Positions 1-28,057 of a DNA stretch of 64,000 nt are shown here, one piece after another. The notes below the pieces were generated by a model. The model was not told where the DNA came from. It saw nothing but the letters and a program-made list of their open reading frames with translations, and searched no databases. Source of the stretch: Ilex aquifolium (Eukaryota > Streptophyta > Magnoliopsida > Aquifoliales > Aquifoliaceae); assembly GCA_951799425.1 (NCBI GenBank), contig OX637392.1, forward strand, positions 54,275,093 to 54,339,092, in the 5' to 3' direction. How positions within the stretch are numbered: the stretch's first letter is position 1; each line of letters opens with the position of its first letter. The position numbers were made by a program, and so were the translations under genes.

Positions 1-15835
<15,835 letters not shown>

Positions 15836-16238
15836 TGGCTTCTATTTTGCTGGCTGGTGGAGTTTACTCAACCAGGAACCCTCAAGCACCAAACTGCTTG
15901 ATATTTTCTTCTACAAAGCGTGGAGGGATCACCCTTATCCACATAGACCTGGGAATTTATCTGCATATACTGCTTGTAACCTTAAAAATTGTTTATTAAT
16001 GGATGATACTGCAACTCATATCGTCTGTACTTTGTAAAAATTTTGGGGGAGGAATTCGACCAGAGCTGATTATATTGTTTGAATTTGGAGCTGCCAAATT
16101 TTGATGAACATTTTTGTTCCCTTAATCCAGTCTGGTGTTCGTCTGATTGTATAGTTTATGCCCACAAAAGAATACACACAGGGAATGAGAACTCACTCTT
16201 TTCAGGAACATGCTGGCACACATTATTTTTTTATTTAT
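15836..16238. other. 3' flank / probable 3' UTR of the helicase gene
   Basis: Directly follows the TGA. It is AT-rich with several AATAAA-like words but no convincing single polyadenylation signal. No other gene or repeat was recognised. Confidence 0.5.
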
Positions 16239-16445
16239 CTTTTTTGGTTCAACGGTAAGGGGTATTTGGGTCAATTTATGTTCACCTCGACTAATCCCCT
16301 CTCCGGTCCAGTCAAAGACAGGTCATCCATGTTAAAGACTAAGGTATTCATAAATCACTCATGGCCTAGTCCAAGAGATTGTTAAGATTTGAACTCAGAA
16401 TGTGTGGGTTTACAGTTTGTACCTGTTACAACTTGAACTACTCTG
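16239..16445 (-). mobile_element. tRNA-derived SINE, family 1 (near full length)
   Basis: Read on the minus strand it begins with a polymerase III A-box-like word (TAGTTCAAGTTG) and, about 35 nt on, a B-box-like word (GAGTTCAAATC). The conserved body includes the complements of CATGGCCTAGTCC and CACCTCGACTAATCC, and it ends in an A-rich tail (T-run at 16228-16245 on the plus strand). The same body recurs at 20270, 27968, 43061, 55410, 56330 and 58301, which defines it as a dispersed family. A- and B-box order and poly(A) tail are typical of plant SINEs. Confidence 0.72.
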
Positions 16446-17833
16446 GGTTTTGTTGGCACACTATTGATTATAGTGGTTGTTGCCTAAGTTGGTCTTCTGC
16501 AATTACTTTGTTGTTTTTCCTTCTTTTTAGGAAGTCATTTCTGTATAAGAATGAATATGGTTTGTGGTGTACATTTACTCATACAACTGAAGTGTGAAAG
16601 TGTGAATCATATATACTCTACTGGATTATGAAATCCATGATACTAACTGACCAACTGGTTTAATTTCTATACAACATATTCTTAAAGGGGGGAAAATTCT
16701 CTAGAAAACTATCTGGTAAGGAACAAGGTAGGTCTGTTCTGTTTTAAATCACAAACTGAGAAAGTTTTCATTCGATCATCTCTAGTTTTTAGGTGATTTA
16801 CAGTGCTGAAATATTGCAGAAAACTGTTTCCAGAATGAAAACCAAGCTATGAAACTGGGGGAATTAATGTGTTCACCAAAAAAGTTTATCAAAAAAAGTT
16901 TTACCGAATCAAAGTCAATGGTTAGATTTACTGATTCAATAATTCCCATTACTTTAATAAATTTTTTAGAATTCTTTTTTTTTTTTTAAATAAGCATAGC
17001 AGTACCAAAAGAGAGAGTGACACTTGAAAATATAAATTGGAGGATAATAATTTATCCTAATCGGAGGGCCCCACTTCACAGGGGGGGCCTCATAATTTTC
17101 CACATGAAGACGAGAAATTTTTTAGGGCTACATATCCACACATCCGGTGGGGCCCACCTGTAAATAGCTCTCCACATTTTTTGGGTGTAGACCCCAAGGT
17201 GGGGAGGTCTCGACTATGACCACCTCGAATCAATACTCTACACACATTTATATTATTTTTTTTGTTTATATATTGGTCTGTTTATGTATTGATCGTAATA
17301 TTGACTTAGATATTAAAAGGGTCTCTACTAACTCAACGTCGGGAGTCTTTCTAACCTTTTTCAACAGTACAGTTCATAGATTGGATGATACTTGAAAATT
17401 AGGAGTGCACCCGACACATTTCAACTATTGATGAATTTTTACCTCTGCATAAACAAATCTTTTTTTTTTTTGGAATTATAAATAATCTGAATATAGACAA
17501 AAACGTGACACAAAAGGAGGAATCCTGTTTGTTTGGATTTTGGGGCCCCAATATGTTATCCAAAACTACATGGAGTAGTTGGCATTTTTATAGTTTTTTA
17601 AAAAAAAAAAAAAAATTTGTTTTTTGTTTTTTGATTGGCATGTGGTTTGCCAAAGTGGTGTTAGTTGGACTTGGAGCAATCATAGGTATGTATTCAATTG
17701 TCCAAGCGATACGCTTAAAAAGTAAAGATTTTTCATATATCGATATGAATGTTAGTTCTATATTAAGGGTGACAATTTTAGATACCTCACTTTAATACCA
17801 TTTAAAATCCATGTAAAATTAATGGATTAAAAT
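16446..17833. other. AT-rich intergenic DNA, no gene recognised
   Basis: Contains T-runs near 16975 and 17460 and a run of GGGGCCCC-rich words near 17070-17190 (GTGGGGCCCACC) that resembles part of an old DNA-transposon end, but no paired terminus was found. The short open frame at 17505-17795 is low-complexity and unlike any known protein. Confidence 0.4.
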
Positions 17834-18653
17834 CAGGGGCGAATCTAACATGGGTTAGTAGGGCAACTGCCCCACTGAAATTTTGAAAAGTTTTGGAGTT
17901 TAATTGAAATTTTAAAATAATTTAAGACTCGCTCCTACTAAAGAAAATTGGAAAACAATTAGGGATAGTTTTAATTTCTGTTGAAGATGATAATTAGTCA
18001 TCACTCACTATATGTTTGTGATTCAGTACGAGACAGAATTTAATGATTATTGTTCATGATAAATTTTATATGAAAGACCATTTTAATTTGTTATGGTTAC
18101 TATGAATTTCATTTGAAATTTATTTTTTATATTTAAATTTTAAAATTTGTTTGTGATGGATTAAAATTGTTTGATTGACTTCTTGAAAATTAAGTTTGTT
18201 TATTCTGTGATGAAATGAATTTTTTCAAATTGTTTGGAATATTTTTTTTTTCTAATTAATTGGATTTATATATTCGGAATTACCTATTATGAATTATATT
18301 GGATTAAATTATGTCAATTAACTAGACTGTAGCAATTTGTTTTTGAAAGATTTGCATATCTACGTTTGGTTTAATCGATTTGTAATAAATTGGTTTTTCT
18401 AACAACAATTCTATTAAATTTGTTCATTTTTTTTTTCAATATTTATTATTGTAACAAATTGTTTGTTAAAAACACAATGATATAGTATTGAGTTCGATTC
18501 TAACAAAATAAATTAATTTTTTGAATAAATTATAATTTTTTTTAAAAAAAAGTAACATTAAAAATTTGAAAAAAATAATAATAACATTATGATTTAAGTC
18601 ATGACATATTTTAGTTGTCCCCGCTACATATAAACCCCTGGCTCCGTCCTTTG
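17834..18653. mobile_element. Non-autonomous hAT-like element (about 820 bp)
   Basis: Left end CAGGGGCGAATCTAACATGG and right end TGGCTCCGTCCTTTG match the paired ends of a common plant hAT-type repeat (CAGGGGCGGA... / ...TCCGCCCCTG), here decayed. Flanks TTAAAATC and TTAGAATT agree at 6 of 8 bases, compatible with an old 8-bp target duplication. The interior is AT-rich and non-coding. Confidence 0.6.
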
Positions 18654-18825
18654 TTAGAATTAATTAATTTTCGACACGAATCAAAAAATAATAAGTCCAA
18701 CTAATATGAAATAATAAACAAAATTAGTTAGTGTCAAACACAAATAACTTGAATTTTAAACGATAAACACGTTTAAGGGCTATTGTATAAATAAAATAGC
18801 CAATTTATTAACATGAAATTTGTAA

Positions 18826-19131
18826 GGGCGTTTCATACTTTGCACCTTAAAAGATTTTAAGATTTCACTTTACACCTTTAAAGATTGAATTTCTAGCATT
18901 GTGTCCTTAATGTATCAAAAATATTACAATGTGGTACTTCTGTTAATTTCTATTATTTTTTCTGTCAAAAGATAACTTATTGACATTGACGAAAAAAATT
19001 AACGAAAAGCTAACAGAACGGTCACATTACAACACTTTTGATACATTAAAGGTGTAATGTGAAAATTTTAATATTTACAGGAGTAAAATAAAAATTTTAA
19101 AATCTTTCAAGGTACAAAATGCAATTCGCCT
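18826..19131. mobile_element. Foldback miniature element (306 bp) with 9-bp duplication, Mutator-like
   Basis: The two arms are inverted copies. The left reads CATACTTTGCACCTTAAAAG, and the complement of the right reads CATTTTGTACCTTGAAAG, both continuing with AGATTTTAA. Flanks AATTTGTAA (18817-18825) and AATTTGAAA (19132-19140) match 8 of 9. A 9-bp duplication with long arms suggests a Mutator-type MITE. Confidence 0.72.
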
Positions 19132-19140
19132 AATTTGAAA

Positions 19141-19978
19141 ATTAAGAGATTTCTTTTACTTATTATTGCTATTATATAAAGTTGAATATATTTATAGCCT
19201 ATGAAAAAACAATGAATGATGGATTGATTGAGAAATAATGAGATCTTATCTTATTAAATTTGTTGTATGAGTAATGTTGGTTACGAATATAAAAATAACA
19301 CCACTTAATATGTTTCGATTGTGACCCCTTTAATAGACTAGTTAGGGGTTATGTGTGATTGGCTATATGGCTATTGGAGCTTTGACGTTTTGTTGGGACC
19401 ACTAGATTCTTATTCCTATCTATAATCTGTGTCATATGACGGCTAACATGTGTATTTGATATCGACTTCTTATCTTGTGAAGATTGTGGTGGGTCAGTAG
19501 AACGGACGGACCGATGGATGGACAGTTATTTGAACGAATCGTATCCAAATCTGTTCTGAATTCTCATTGAAACTCAAGTTCTGATTTAACTGATATATGA
19601 GTTGAGAGACTAGTTCATGCATAGATTTGCCCTCGATTCTTTTCAGATTCACGAGCCTAAACAATTAACTCACCTCTATCTCGTCGAATACAGACAAAAA
19701 ATTTTACCCCTCATCCAAAAAAAACATATGTATTTGGTGTAAGATTATAAAATTTCATTGTCATAGTATAAAAAAGTCGTTTTGTGATTAAAAAAAATAT
19801 ATATTAAGTCATGGTTGAAACTTCCAACATTCAAAATACAACTACTACCACTTCTCATTATAAAAATACAAAAAAGAGCACATGCTCAACGACTACATTG
19901 GCCGCCACTTTGATTTTACTCGTTTAGTTGAATTCTTAGTATAATATTCGGTTTTTCAAATTCTTTCAGAGTTTGGGT
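19141..19978. other. Intergenic DNA, nothing recognised
   Basis: AT-rich single-copy-looking sequence, with no gene, tRNA or paired repeat ends seen. Confidence 0.4.
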
Positions 19979-19988
19979 AATGTTCAGT

Positions 19989-20221
19989 AGGGGTGTCAAA
20001 CGTGGAATGTTCATCTGACCCGCATGTCGTGTTATTCGTGTCGTATTATTATTATTTGTGTCGTGTTCGTATCAAGACTCATGAAAAAAATATATATATA
20101 TTTTATGTGTTCTGAGTATTAAACATTAGTCTAAACTATTTATTATGCATATTTCATAATCGTATCAATTTTATAATCGTTCATGTCGGGTTCATATTAA
20201 CAGATCAGAGTTGACACCTCT
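19989..20221. mobile_element. Small foldback element (233 bp), TCGTGTC family
   Basis: Ends AGGGGTGTCAA and TTGACACCTCT are inverted repeats, flanked by a perfect 10-bp direct repeat AATGTTCAGT (19979-19988 and 20222-20231). The interior carries TCGTGTCGTATTA and GTGTCGTGTTCG words, the signature of the repeats clustered at 59757-61145. Probably a Mutator-like miniature element. Confidence 0.78.
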
Positions 20222-20269
20222 AATGTTCAGTCCAATATAGTTGTACAATAAAAATTATATTTTCAAGAT

Positions 20270-20470
20270 TTTTTATTTTTTTTTGTGTTTGAGCTAGTTT
20301 ACTCACACCTCGACTAATCTACACTCCCATAAAAAATAGATCATCCACACTACAATTAGAATATTCATGAGGAATAAATCCCTCATGATCTGGCCCCAAT
20401 CAGTTGTCAATATTCGTGCTCAGAATATTTAAGTTTATAATTTGTTTCTATTACCACTTGAACTATCTCT
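20270..20470 (-). mobile_element. tRNA-derived SINE, family 1 (diverged, near full length)
   Basis: Same body as the copy at 16239: CACACCTCGACTAATC, GATCATCCACAC, TATTCATGAGG and, at the head, complements of TACCACTTGAACTA. T-run on the plus strand at the left marks the tail, so it lies on the minus strand. Confidence 0.68.
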
Positions 20471-20540
20471 TAAGATTAAGATTATGCCATATCATTTGTA
20501 TAAAGTGAGAGCAAAACAAAGTCTCCACATTCCAAAGAAA

Positions 20541-20612
20541 TAATTTTTTAATTTTTTAATTTTTTTAATTTTTTTAATTTTTTTAATTTTTTTAATTTTT
20601 TTAATTTTTTGA
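20541..20612. repeat. (AATTTTTTT)n microsatellite
   Basis: Eight to nine consecutive units of AATTTTTT/AATTTTTTT. Confidence 0.9.
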
Positions 20613-20739
20613 AAATATTTAATGCCTATTTTTTAAGTGATTAAAATAATGCACCGAAATAAATTTTTAAAATTCGAAGAGCTGATCTCGTCCCACAAAT
20701 CTAATCATGATAATATGTTGAATTAATATTTTTTGAAGT

Positions 20740-21162
20740 AAAATATAGTAATAGTTTCTAAAATATATGTTTTGTGTCAGTTTAGTACGCATTCTTTTAA
20801 TCGTGTTAATTTAATCTATTAAATATTTAATTTGTATCACTTTGATCCAATCGAAAATCACAATTTAAGTTGACTAGACAAAGGTGCTCACATGTATCCC
20901 ATTTGACTACACTTAAGGGGTTCCTCAATTCTATAATGTATGTTTTCTCTTTTCCCTTACATTTTTTAAAAAATGCCCTTCAAATGTGATTACATGAGAT
21001 ATACATGATCGTCTTCATTATTCAATTTAAACTGTTATTTTTAATTGGATCAAAATGAAGTAAATTGAATACTTGAAAGACCCAATAAACACAATTAAAA
21101 AATTATGGACCAAAGTGACACAAAGTATATAATTTAGGAACCAAAAATATATTTGCCCAATT
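20740..21162. mobile_element. Foldback element (about 420 bp)
   Basis: Left arm words TTTTGTGTCAGTTTAGTACG and TTTTAATCGTGTTAATTTAA are mirrored by the complement of the right end (TTTGTGTCACTTTGGTCC, TTTTAATTGTGTTTATTGGG). A related foldback lies at 61365-61715 and a single arm lies in an NCL intron near 24303-24358. Limits are approximate. Confidence 0.6.
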
Positions 21163-21479
21163 TTTTTTTATTATAAACATCCACTCGACTTTAAATCCCT
21201 CTAAATTAACTGTATCCCATAAAATGGAGTAAATATTGGATAAAACGGTCACACTATGTTAGTATTGTCACGAAATGTAACTGCCCAATAATAATTAATC
21301 AAATAATAAAATGGATCTCATTCATTCAAATAACTACCCTCCATATAAGATAATAACCATTCATGTAAAAAAAAAAAAAAAGCAGTAATGCTACATGAAC
21401 TTAAAAACTAGACTTGATAAGTAAGGTCACATTATTCACTTATTTATTTAAAATTAGACAGTTATACCACGTAAATAAG

Positions 21480-21962
21480 CTTGTCAATAGAGCAGATTTT
21501 AATCTAAATTCAAATTTATTTAACCGGATATGAATTAATATTTTAATATATTTACCCGAATCCGATTAAATTTTTTTTAACCGATAAAAATGTGATCTGA
21601 TATCTATATATACATACATATTTAATTAAAAAAATTATTATATATACATACATACTTAGTTAGATTATTAATTAAATTGATATGAAATTAAACATAAATC
21701 ATTAAATAGAATGATTGGTTGATTAAATTAAATTGAAAGTTAACTTATTAAATTTAGTAAAATTATTACTTTTTTTAAGAAATCTTGTTGCTTTCAAATT
21801 TTTAGATCGATAGGATAATTGGATATCCGATTTTAACAAATACGAATATGAATTACGATTTTAAAACTCGTTGAGTAAACGGATCAAATTCAGTTTGAAT
21901 TTTTATCAAATTTGAATCTGAATGAATTAAGATTCAATTCAGATCTAATCCATTAACAAACC
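21480..21962. mobile_element. Foldback element (about 480 bp), GTCAATGGA family
   Basis: Begins TTGTCAATAGAGCAGAT, and the complement of its end reads TTGTTAATGGATTAGAT. The interior has GGATATCCGA and GAATATGAATTA words on both arms. The same family, better preserved, is at 28058-29403. Confidence 0.6.
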
Positions 21963-22162
21963 TTATTCGTAACATTGATGCCTTGATATAAGTGTCACAC
22001 TCAATATTTAGTCAATAAAAATGGGGGGGGGGGGTTTAAGTAATATTTACCCACACATCCAATGTGTTAGCACAATTGTCACATGCCCGCAGCCCCAAAA
22101 AGTCAACTTCAGCATATGCTTATTGTGTAGCGGTAGGTGTCCCCAACTTTTTTTTTTTTTAA

Positions 22163-23163
22163 AGGAAAAATTACGACCTCATGAAGTTTATCATTTAATC
22201 ATTCAAACTCATAACATTTAAAATATTATACATAGACTCCTAAAATTTGTAAGTGTAACACTTAGATCTCTGTCGTCAATGTCACTCATTAGTAAATTAT
22301 ACTCAGACTTCCTGAAATTTGTACGTGTATAATACTTAAACCCCTCAAGTTTAACATGTTATACTTAGACCAAAAATACTCCAATTAAAGATAAAATATC
22401 AAATATTTAAAATTTTACGACCAAAATTCATATTTTATTGTATCATTTATTGAAATAAATAAAAAATATAAATTCAATTTTTTTCTAAAAAGATCATAAT
22501 TAGTATACAATTATACTATCTATTGAAATAAAACTAAAAAATCAAACAAGAGGTCTAAGTCATTCATAATAGAACATAAATTTTACAATCAAAATTCAAG
22601 TTCTATTATGTCATTTATTGAAATAAACTCAAACATAAAAATCTATTTTTTTTTCTGAAAAATCATAATTAGTATGCAATTATACTATTTATTGAAATAA
22701 AACTAAAAAAAAAAAACAAGGGCTCAAACTGTAATGAATACAATATCTTCTAACTTTAATTGGGGTCAACGACCAAATTAAATTCCAATAGATATTATAA
22801 TTGCATACTAATTATGATTTTTTAAGAAAAAAATAAATTTTTATTTTTGATTTTATTTCAATAAATGTCATAATAGAACATGAATTTTGGTTGTAAAATT
22901 TAAAATATTTGATAATCTATATTTGATTGGAGTATTTTTTGTCTAAGTATAATATTTTAAGCTTGAGGAGTCTAAATATTACACGCTTATAAATTTCAGA
23001 GGGTCTGGGTGTAATTTACTAACATATATACTAATGGACATTGACGGCAGGGTCTAAGTATTACACGTGTACAAACTTTAAAGGGTTTGTATATAATATT
23101 TCAAATATCAGGGGATCTAAATGATTAAATGACAAACTACAAGGGACTGGGTGTAATTCTCCC
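22163..23163. mobile_element. Long foldback element (about 1.0 kb), GGGAGAATTACACC family, copy 1
   Basis: Arms of more than 300 bp are inverted copies of each other: the left has TTATCATTTAATCATTCAAA, and the complement of the right has TTGTCATTTAATCATTTAGA. The right end is GTAATTCTCCC. Many short blocks of about 40-50 nt repeat a 'T-A-C-A-C ... ACCCC' theme. Homologous along its length to 44408-45430. It ends only 91 bp before the NCL start codon, so it probably forms part of that gene's promoter or leader. Confidence 0.78.
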
Positions 23164-23254
23164 TTGTTTTCGTGTTTAAGAGAAGCATTATGCAACCTTC
23201 AACCTTGTGCAGTTTTTTCTCTATACCATTCCTGCAATACCAAGGTCTCCAGCT

Positions 23255-26200
23255 ATGAAGATGATAAGGGTCACATTTTTCCTTCTTCTTCTTCCTCTCC
23301 TAATGACTCATCTGGGTTCTAGCCGCTCCATTACAGGGAACTTGAACTTGAAATCTGATGGTGTTGATAATACAAGCCGATCAGCAATGGTTGAATTGGA
23401 TTTGAAGGCGTCGACGGTGACTTGTGAGCCAACTTATGGCATCTTACCATGCACAACAGAGCTATGGGGACAACTCTTCCTCATAGTGGTGTATCAGGTC
23501 TTGCTTTCACTTGCACAGCAGTATGTCTCGGCTGGCTCTGACCTGTTCTTCCAGATTGTTGGACCTGGTGTCTTTGGAGCTGGATTATTCCACGTCTTTG
23601 GCGCAATCCCAGAAATACTGCTGGTGCTCAGTAAGTAACTTCCTTGAGCTTTTCTATGGCTGGTAATTGAGTCGAGCTTGAATATTTAAGTATGCTCTCA
23701 TTCGCTTTGGTTGTAATTTGTCTAGTCGAGCTCAAATTCATCTTAGCATATGTTGCAAGTATTCGAGTCGAACTCGGCCTACAGTTGGCTTTGACTTCTC
23801 AACAAAAAAATTTGCAAAAGTTAATGGTATTACTCAATAATCTATTTAGAGAGAGAGAGAGAGAGAGAGAGACAGAAACAGAGTATATGATTTGAAGCTA
23901 TTGAAGGATGAGTTTAGGATTAGTCATCTTTTGGACAAAGGGATTTGGTAAATTTCGATCTGAGCTAGACATTGCTTGTATTTGACTCATTTAAAAACAA
24001 ACTTAAAAATCTAATCAATGCTTTTTATGTTGTAATTTGAACAATCTTGAAAGAACCAAAATCAAGCTGAGCCTAAACCAAGTTCAAGCTAATCAGATCA
24101 TTTAACAGCCCAAATTTTATGTTAGCACTTCATTTGGTTCAACTTGTAAACAGGACATGGCTGTGAGACTCTCAATATCATTAAGCACAAGGCAATGTTT
24201 AAGCCTGCATTCAAAGAATACGCACACATAGTCTAAATTCTCTCTGCAGGAGGTTTTACAACTTTCAGTTCCATGACTAATTCAGTTCACATTTCAAATT
24301 TTAGGGACCAAAGTGACACGATAGGATTGTGTACTTTAGTGACCAAAAGTACATTTCAAATAATCTGATGTAGTAGATTATTGTTCTTTTCAGTGTCTGG
24401 ACTTTCAGGAAGCAGTGAAACTGCTGCAGTACAGGCAACAATGGGAATGAGCAGTAATGCAGGATCTGCCGTCATGAATCTTACACTTATATGGGGTGCT
24501 TGTGTTGCTTTTGGCAGCTATGATCTTTCAGAGGACTCGGCCGTATCAGATGTGGAAGACAAGAGGCCAATAAGTCTAACTGGTTATTCCCTCTTCCCTA
24601 AATTTCTTCATGTGTACTTGAACATCCGGTAATTATACAATTGACCAAGGCTCTCTCTTTCTGCAGGTTATGGTGTTACTACTGATGTTGAAACTAGCTA
24701 TACAGCAAGAGTCATGATCCTATCCATGATCCCATTTGTCATTCTTCAACTAGCTACTATTCTCCATTCATCTTCTGCAACGCATGTGATAGTTCTAGTT
24801 TCTTTCGTAGTAACGCTCGCATTACTCTTTGCTTACTCCTTCTATCAGGTAATACAAAATTGATCTTAAGTTTCATTTATAATATGTGTGCGTGGTATGA
24901 AAATCTTCTATTTGTTCCATGCAAGAAACAGAGAAGAGTCGGAGTAAATGCATGAATTACAATCACTTGAAAACTTCTTGCTCCAGAAATAGCATACGGA
25001 AAACATCAGAACAGTTGTGGAAAACATAAAAATGACATTTTAATGTAGTTAACTGAATAAAGTAATGAAGCTAGTCAGGCAGCATCCAATTATTTCAAGG
25101 CAGAAAAGTGTGACTGCAGTGTATAATCAAACACAAAGGGGCCCTCTCCCTTTTATTTCATGTGTCATCACAGAGCAATTTGAATACTTGTGCAGGCATT
25201 CCAGCCGTGGATTCAGAACAGGAGATTTGAGTATGTGACACAAAAGTTTGTGCAGGACAAGCTACTAAACGCCCTCTCAAGAAACGGCAAGCCCAATATA
25301 CAAGTAATAAAAAGGTAAACCCTCTGATTTCTATCGTCAATCCTGTATAAAGTTAAAATTTTAGAGGATTACTGCATCTCATCACATAAGTACTGTCGAA
25401 TCATGTATCAATTAACGTTCCGCATAAACACATGGTTGCAGATTAAGTTCTATTCTATCTTCTCTGGATGTGAGCAGAACATAGTGAGCACCAAACCCAA
25501 GGGCTGATAAAAACTCTTTTTAACCTTGCTTACAACCTTCATATGAACACAGCTATGGTTTTGTGCAGTATCTTTGGCATTGGTCGAGTCATTTGCATTT
25601 TGTATGATCACAGCTATAGTTTTATGTACTCTCCCTGGCATTGGGCGAGTTAGTTGCAGCTACACTTTCAGTTAGATATTCCTCTTTCGATACACCTGAG
25701 CCCAGTATGAGCTGGTTCAAATTCATGCTGTTGGACAATTTCTTGCCAGCCCAATCACTAAACGATTACACCTTTTTGTTTATTGACAGGATCTTTCATG
25801 CAATTGACAAGGATAAGGATGCATATATTTCTGAAGCTGAACTGAGAATGTTGATCCTGGGATTAGAGATAGACAATGGTCTGAATAAGGATGATTATGT
25901 GGAAAAGGTCATGGAAGCATTTGATATTAGTGGTGATGCACATATTGGCCAAGAGGAATTTGTTAAAGGAATTACAAAATGGATTTCATTGGCTAATCAA
26001 TCTGTTGGTAATCGAATTTGCAAGAATTCTATCGTTGTAGGTACCGATGTTAAGGTAAGTTCATAATTTCTTGTAGTGTCTTTGTCCCTTCAATATGTGG
26101 TGTTATTGATAAATACAATTTATAGAATTAGAGGCTTTGTATTTCAACCTCAGAAATGTCATACTTTACTGTTTGTATACAGAATGTAACTTCTACATGA

Positions 26201-27576
26201 ATATAGTTTTATTTTTTCGTCTTGGCCATATTGATTCTACATATTTTGGATTTACCGTAGCAGCATGTTTGTGTAGCATCCATGTCCCATTTTTGTGTCC
26301 ATCCTTCTTATGTCTTATCTCACAAGAGAACATATATAAGCAAGCACTGCTATATTGTGTGTGATTTTCGAGGTGTATATGCAGAATTCTCAGGAAGAGC
26401 AGCAAACATTCTTGGTTCAGAGGAAGGAGAGTCAGAGTTCTAATGTATCATGGAGGACTTACATTCAAGCTGCATTTCTTGTGGTTTTAGGAACTGCCAT
26501 GTTCTCCCTGCTTGTCCGTCCCCTCATTCAAAGTGTTGCTGGATTTGCTACTGCTGCAAATATCCCTTCCTTCTTTATTCCCTATGTTGTGATACCTGTG
26601 GCTATGAACTATGGAAGGGCACTCTCAGTGATTAAGTCAGCCAGAAAGAAGACACAAACAGCTATTTCTTTAACTTTGTCTCAGGTTTGTTTCTTTCTTA
26701 CACTAATTTGTCCTTATGCAATCAAATGAAACATGCATTTACGGTGTCTAAGTTTTTAATTTCTGATAGTATGCCTGGATTCTTGAATACCCCTGAAAAC
26801 CAATAATTTCACCTAATTCACATGTTATCTGAGAATTCATTTTTGTTTTGTCGATTTTGCTTAGACAATTCCCTCAGAAAGTTTTGATGCAAACTACCTC
26901 ATTGTTCTTATTCTTTGTTACAATTCAAATGATCACAGGCGACCAACTCGAGTATCAAAGTCTTATGTAAAGCATGAAAGCGTCGTTTCAGTTTAACTAG
27001 ACATTCAGTTTTTTCTTTACTTTGCAAGCATTCAGAAGATCAAAAGTAAAGCAATTGAAAAACTGGCTGTAACCTTTATACGTTATTCAGTTTGGAACTC
27101 TAACAGCACAGCCAAGCTTAAGCAATAAAGATTAGGCTCGGGGTGGTCGATTGCTAGCCTTTTCTTTTGTATTAGTCAGTAAATAGGATCAATAACCATA
27201 AGCAAGTGATTAAAGTCTTAACCAAGTCATTCTGATGCAATTATGTTTGCTTTGTGGTATGCTTTTTTCATGTATATTTACAATAACTAGTTACTTATTA
27301 GAACTTTCTTTTTCTTCTCCTCTTGTACAGATGTATGGAGGAGCGTTCATGAATAATATGATTGGTTTAACTATATTCTTGGCACTTACCTATTTTCGGA
27401 ATTTGCCATGGGGTGTCTCAGCTGAAGTTCTGGTTGTTCTGATTATTGGCACAATGATGGGGCTCTTCGCTAGTTTCTGCACCAAAATCCCTCTGTGGAC
27501 AAGTCTCGTAGCCATTCTTCTATATCCCTTGTCTCTCCTGCTCCTATATGTTCTTACCTCAGTTTTGGGATGGTAA
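23255..27576 (+). CDS. NCL: NCL-type sodium/calcium exchanger with two EF hands
   Basis: Membrane cation exchanger of the plant NCL family, which couples Na+ or H+ movement to Ca2+ and helps set cytosolic Ca2+ under salt stress (family knowledge). Seven exons: 23255-23630, 24394-24582, 24667-24848, 25196-25314, 25790-26054, 26385-26684, 27331-27576 (TAA). Total 1677 nt, in frame, 558 residues, close to the usual 560-590. The ATG at 23255 was chosen because it opens directly into a signal peptide (residues 1-24, MKMIRVTFFLLLLPLLMTHL); an in-frame ATG at 23207 lacks that fit. Alpha-1 repeat about residues 105-165 (FGAIPEILLVL, GMSSNAGSAVMNLTLIWG). EF loops at 295-306 (DKDKDAYISEAE) and 334-345 (DISGDAHIGQEE) keep the Ca2+ ligands. 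Alpha-2 about 478-510 (MYGGAFMNNMIG). Several hydrophobic helices follow. Splice sites are all GT-AG. Appears functional. Confidence 0.95.
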
Positions 27577-27967
27577 ACTAAGAATTGTATTGATTATATG
27601 TCCACATACAATACTTGAGCGCAGCAATTTTATGCATGTGATATCGAAGGTTAGGTCTGTATCCAATCTACCCGTCCTAGACCTTGATTGATGGGGACCA
27701 AACTCGGTATTACTATTATACGATGTTGCTACAAGCATCCCTCTGTATGTACCATGTTTCTGTGAAAATGTATCAAATGGATGATATACTTTAAGTGCAG
27801 TCTAGCTACTTGCATGTTAAATGACACAATTAACTTGCACTTTGATAGCTCTTTTGTCAAGAGAGATGGTCTTTCAATAGTTTAGCTTTATGTTATATAT
27901 GGGTGTTTCTCTTGATTTTAAAGTTGGGGTTGCTTCTCAAACTCATGAACATGGTTATGGATTCTCC
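27577..27967. other. 3' flank of NCL
   Basis: Probable 3' UTR and intergenic DNA. No strong poly(A) signal was singled out and no other gene was seen. Confidence 0.45.
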
Positions 27968-28057
27968 TTTTTTTTTTTTTTTGGTTCAACGGTAAAAAGT
28001 GTTCTAGTCAGCTTACGCACACCTCGACTAATCCTCTCTCTAAATATTATACTCCAA
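27968..28057 (-). mobile_element. SINE family 1, tail half only
   Basis: A T-run, TTGGTTCAACGGTAA, then CACACCTCGACTAATCC match the 3' part of the family. The head is missing because the foldback element at 28058 follows. Confidence 0.62.

Noticed and set aside
23207-23254. Upstream in-frame ATG of NCL
   Set aside because: It adds 16 residues before a good signal peptide; the ATG at 23255 fits family N termini better. Not excluded.
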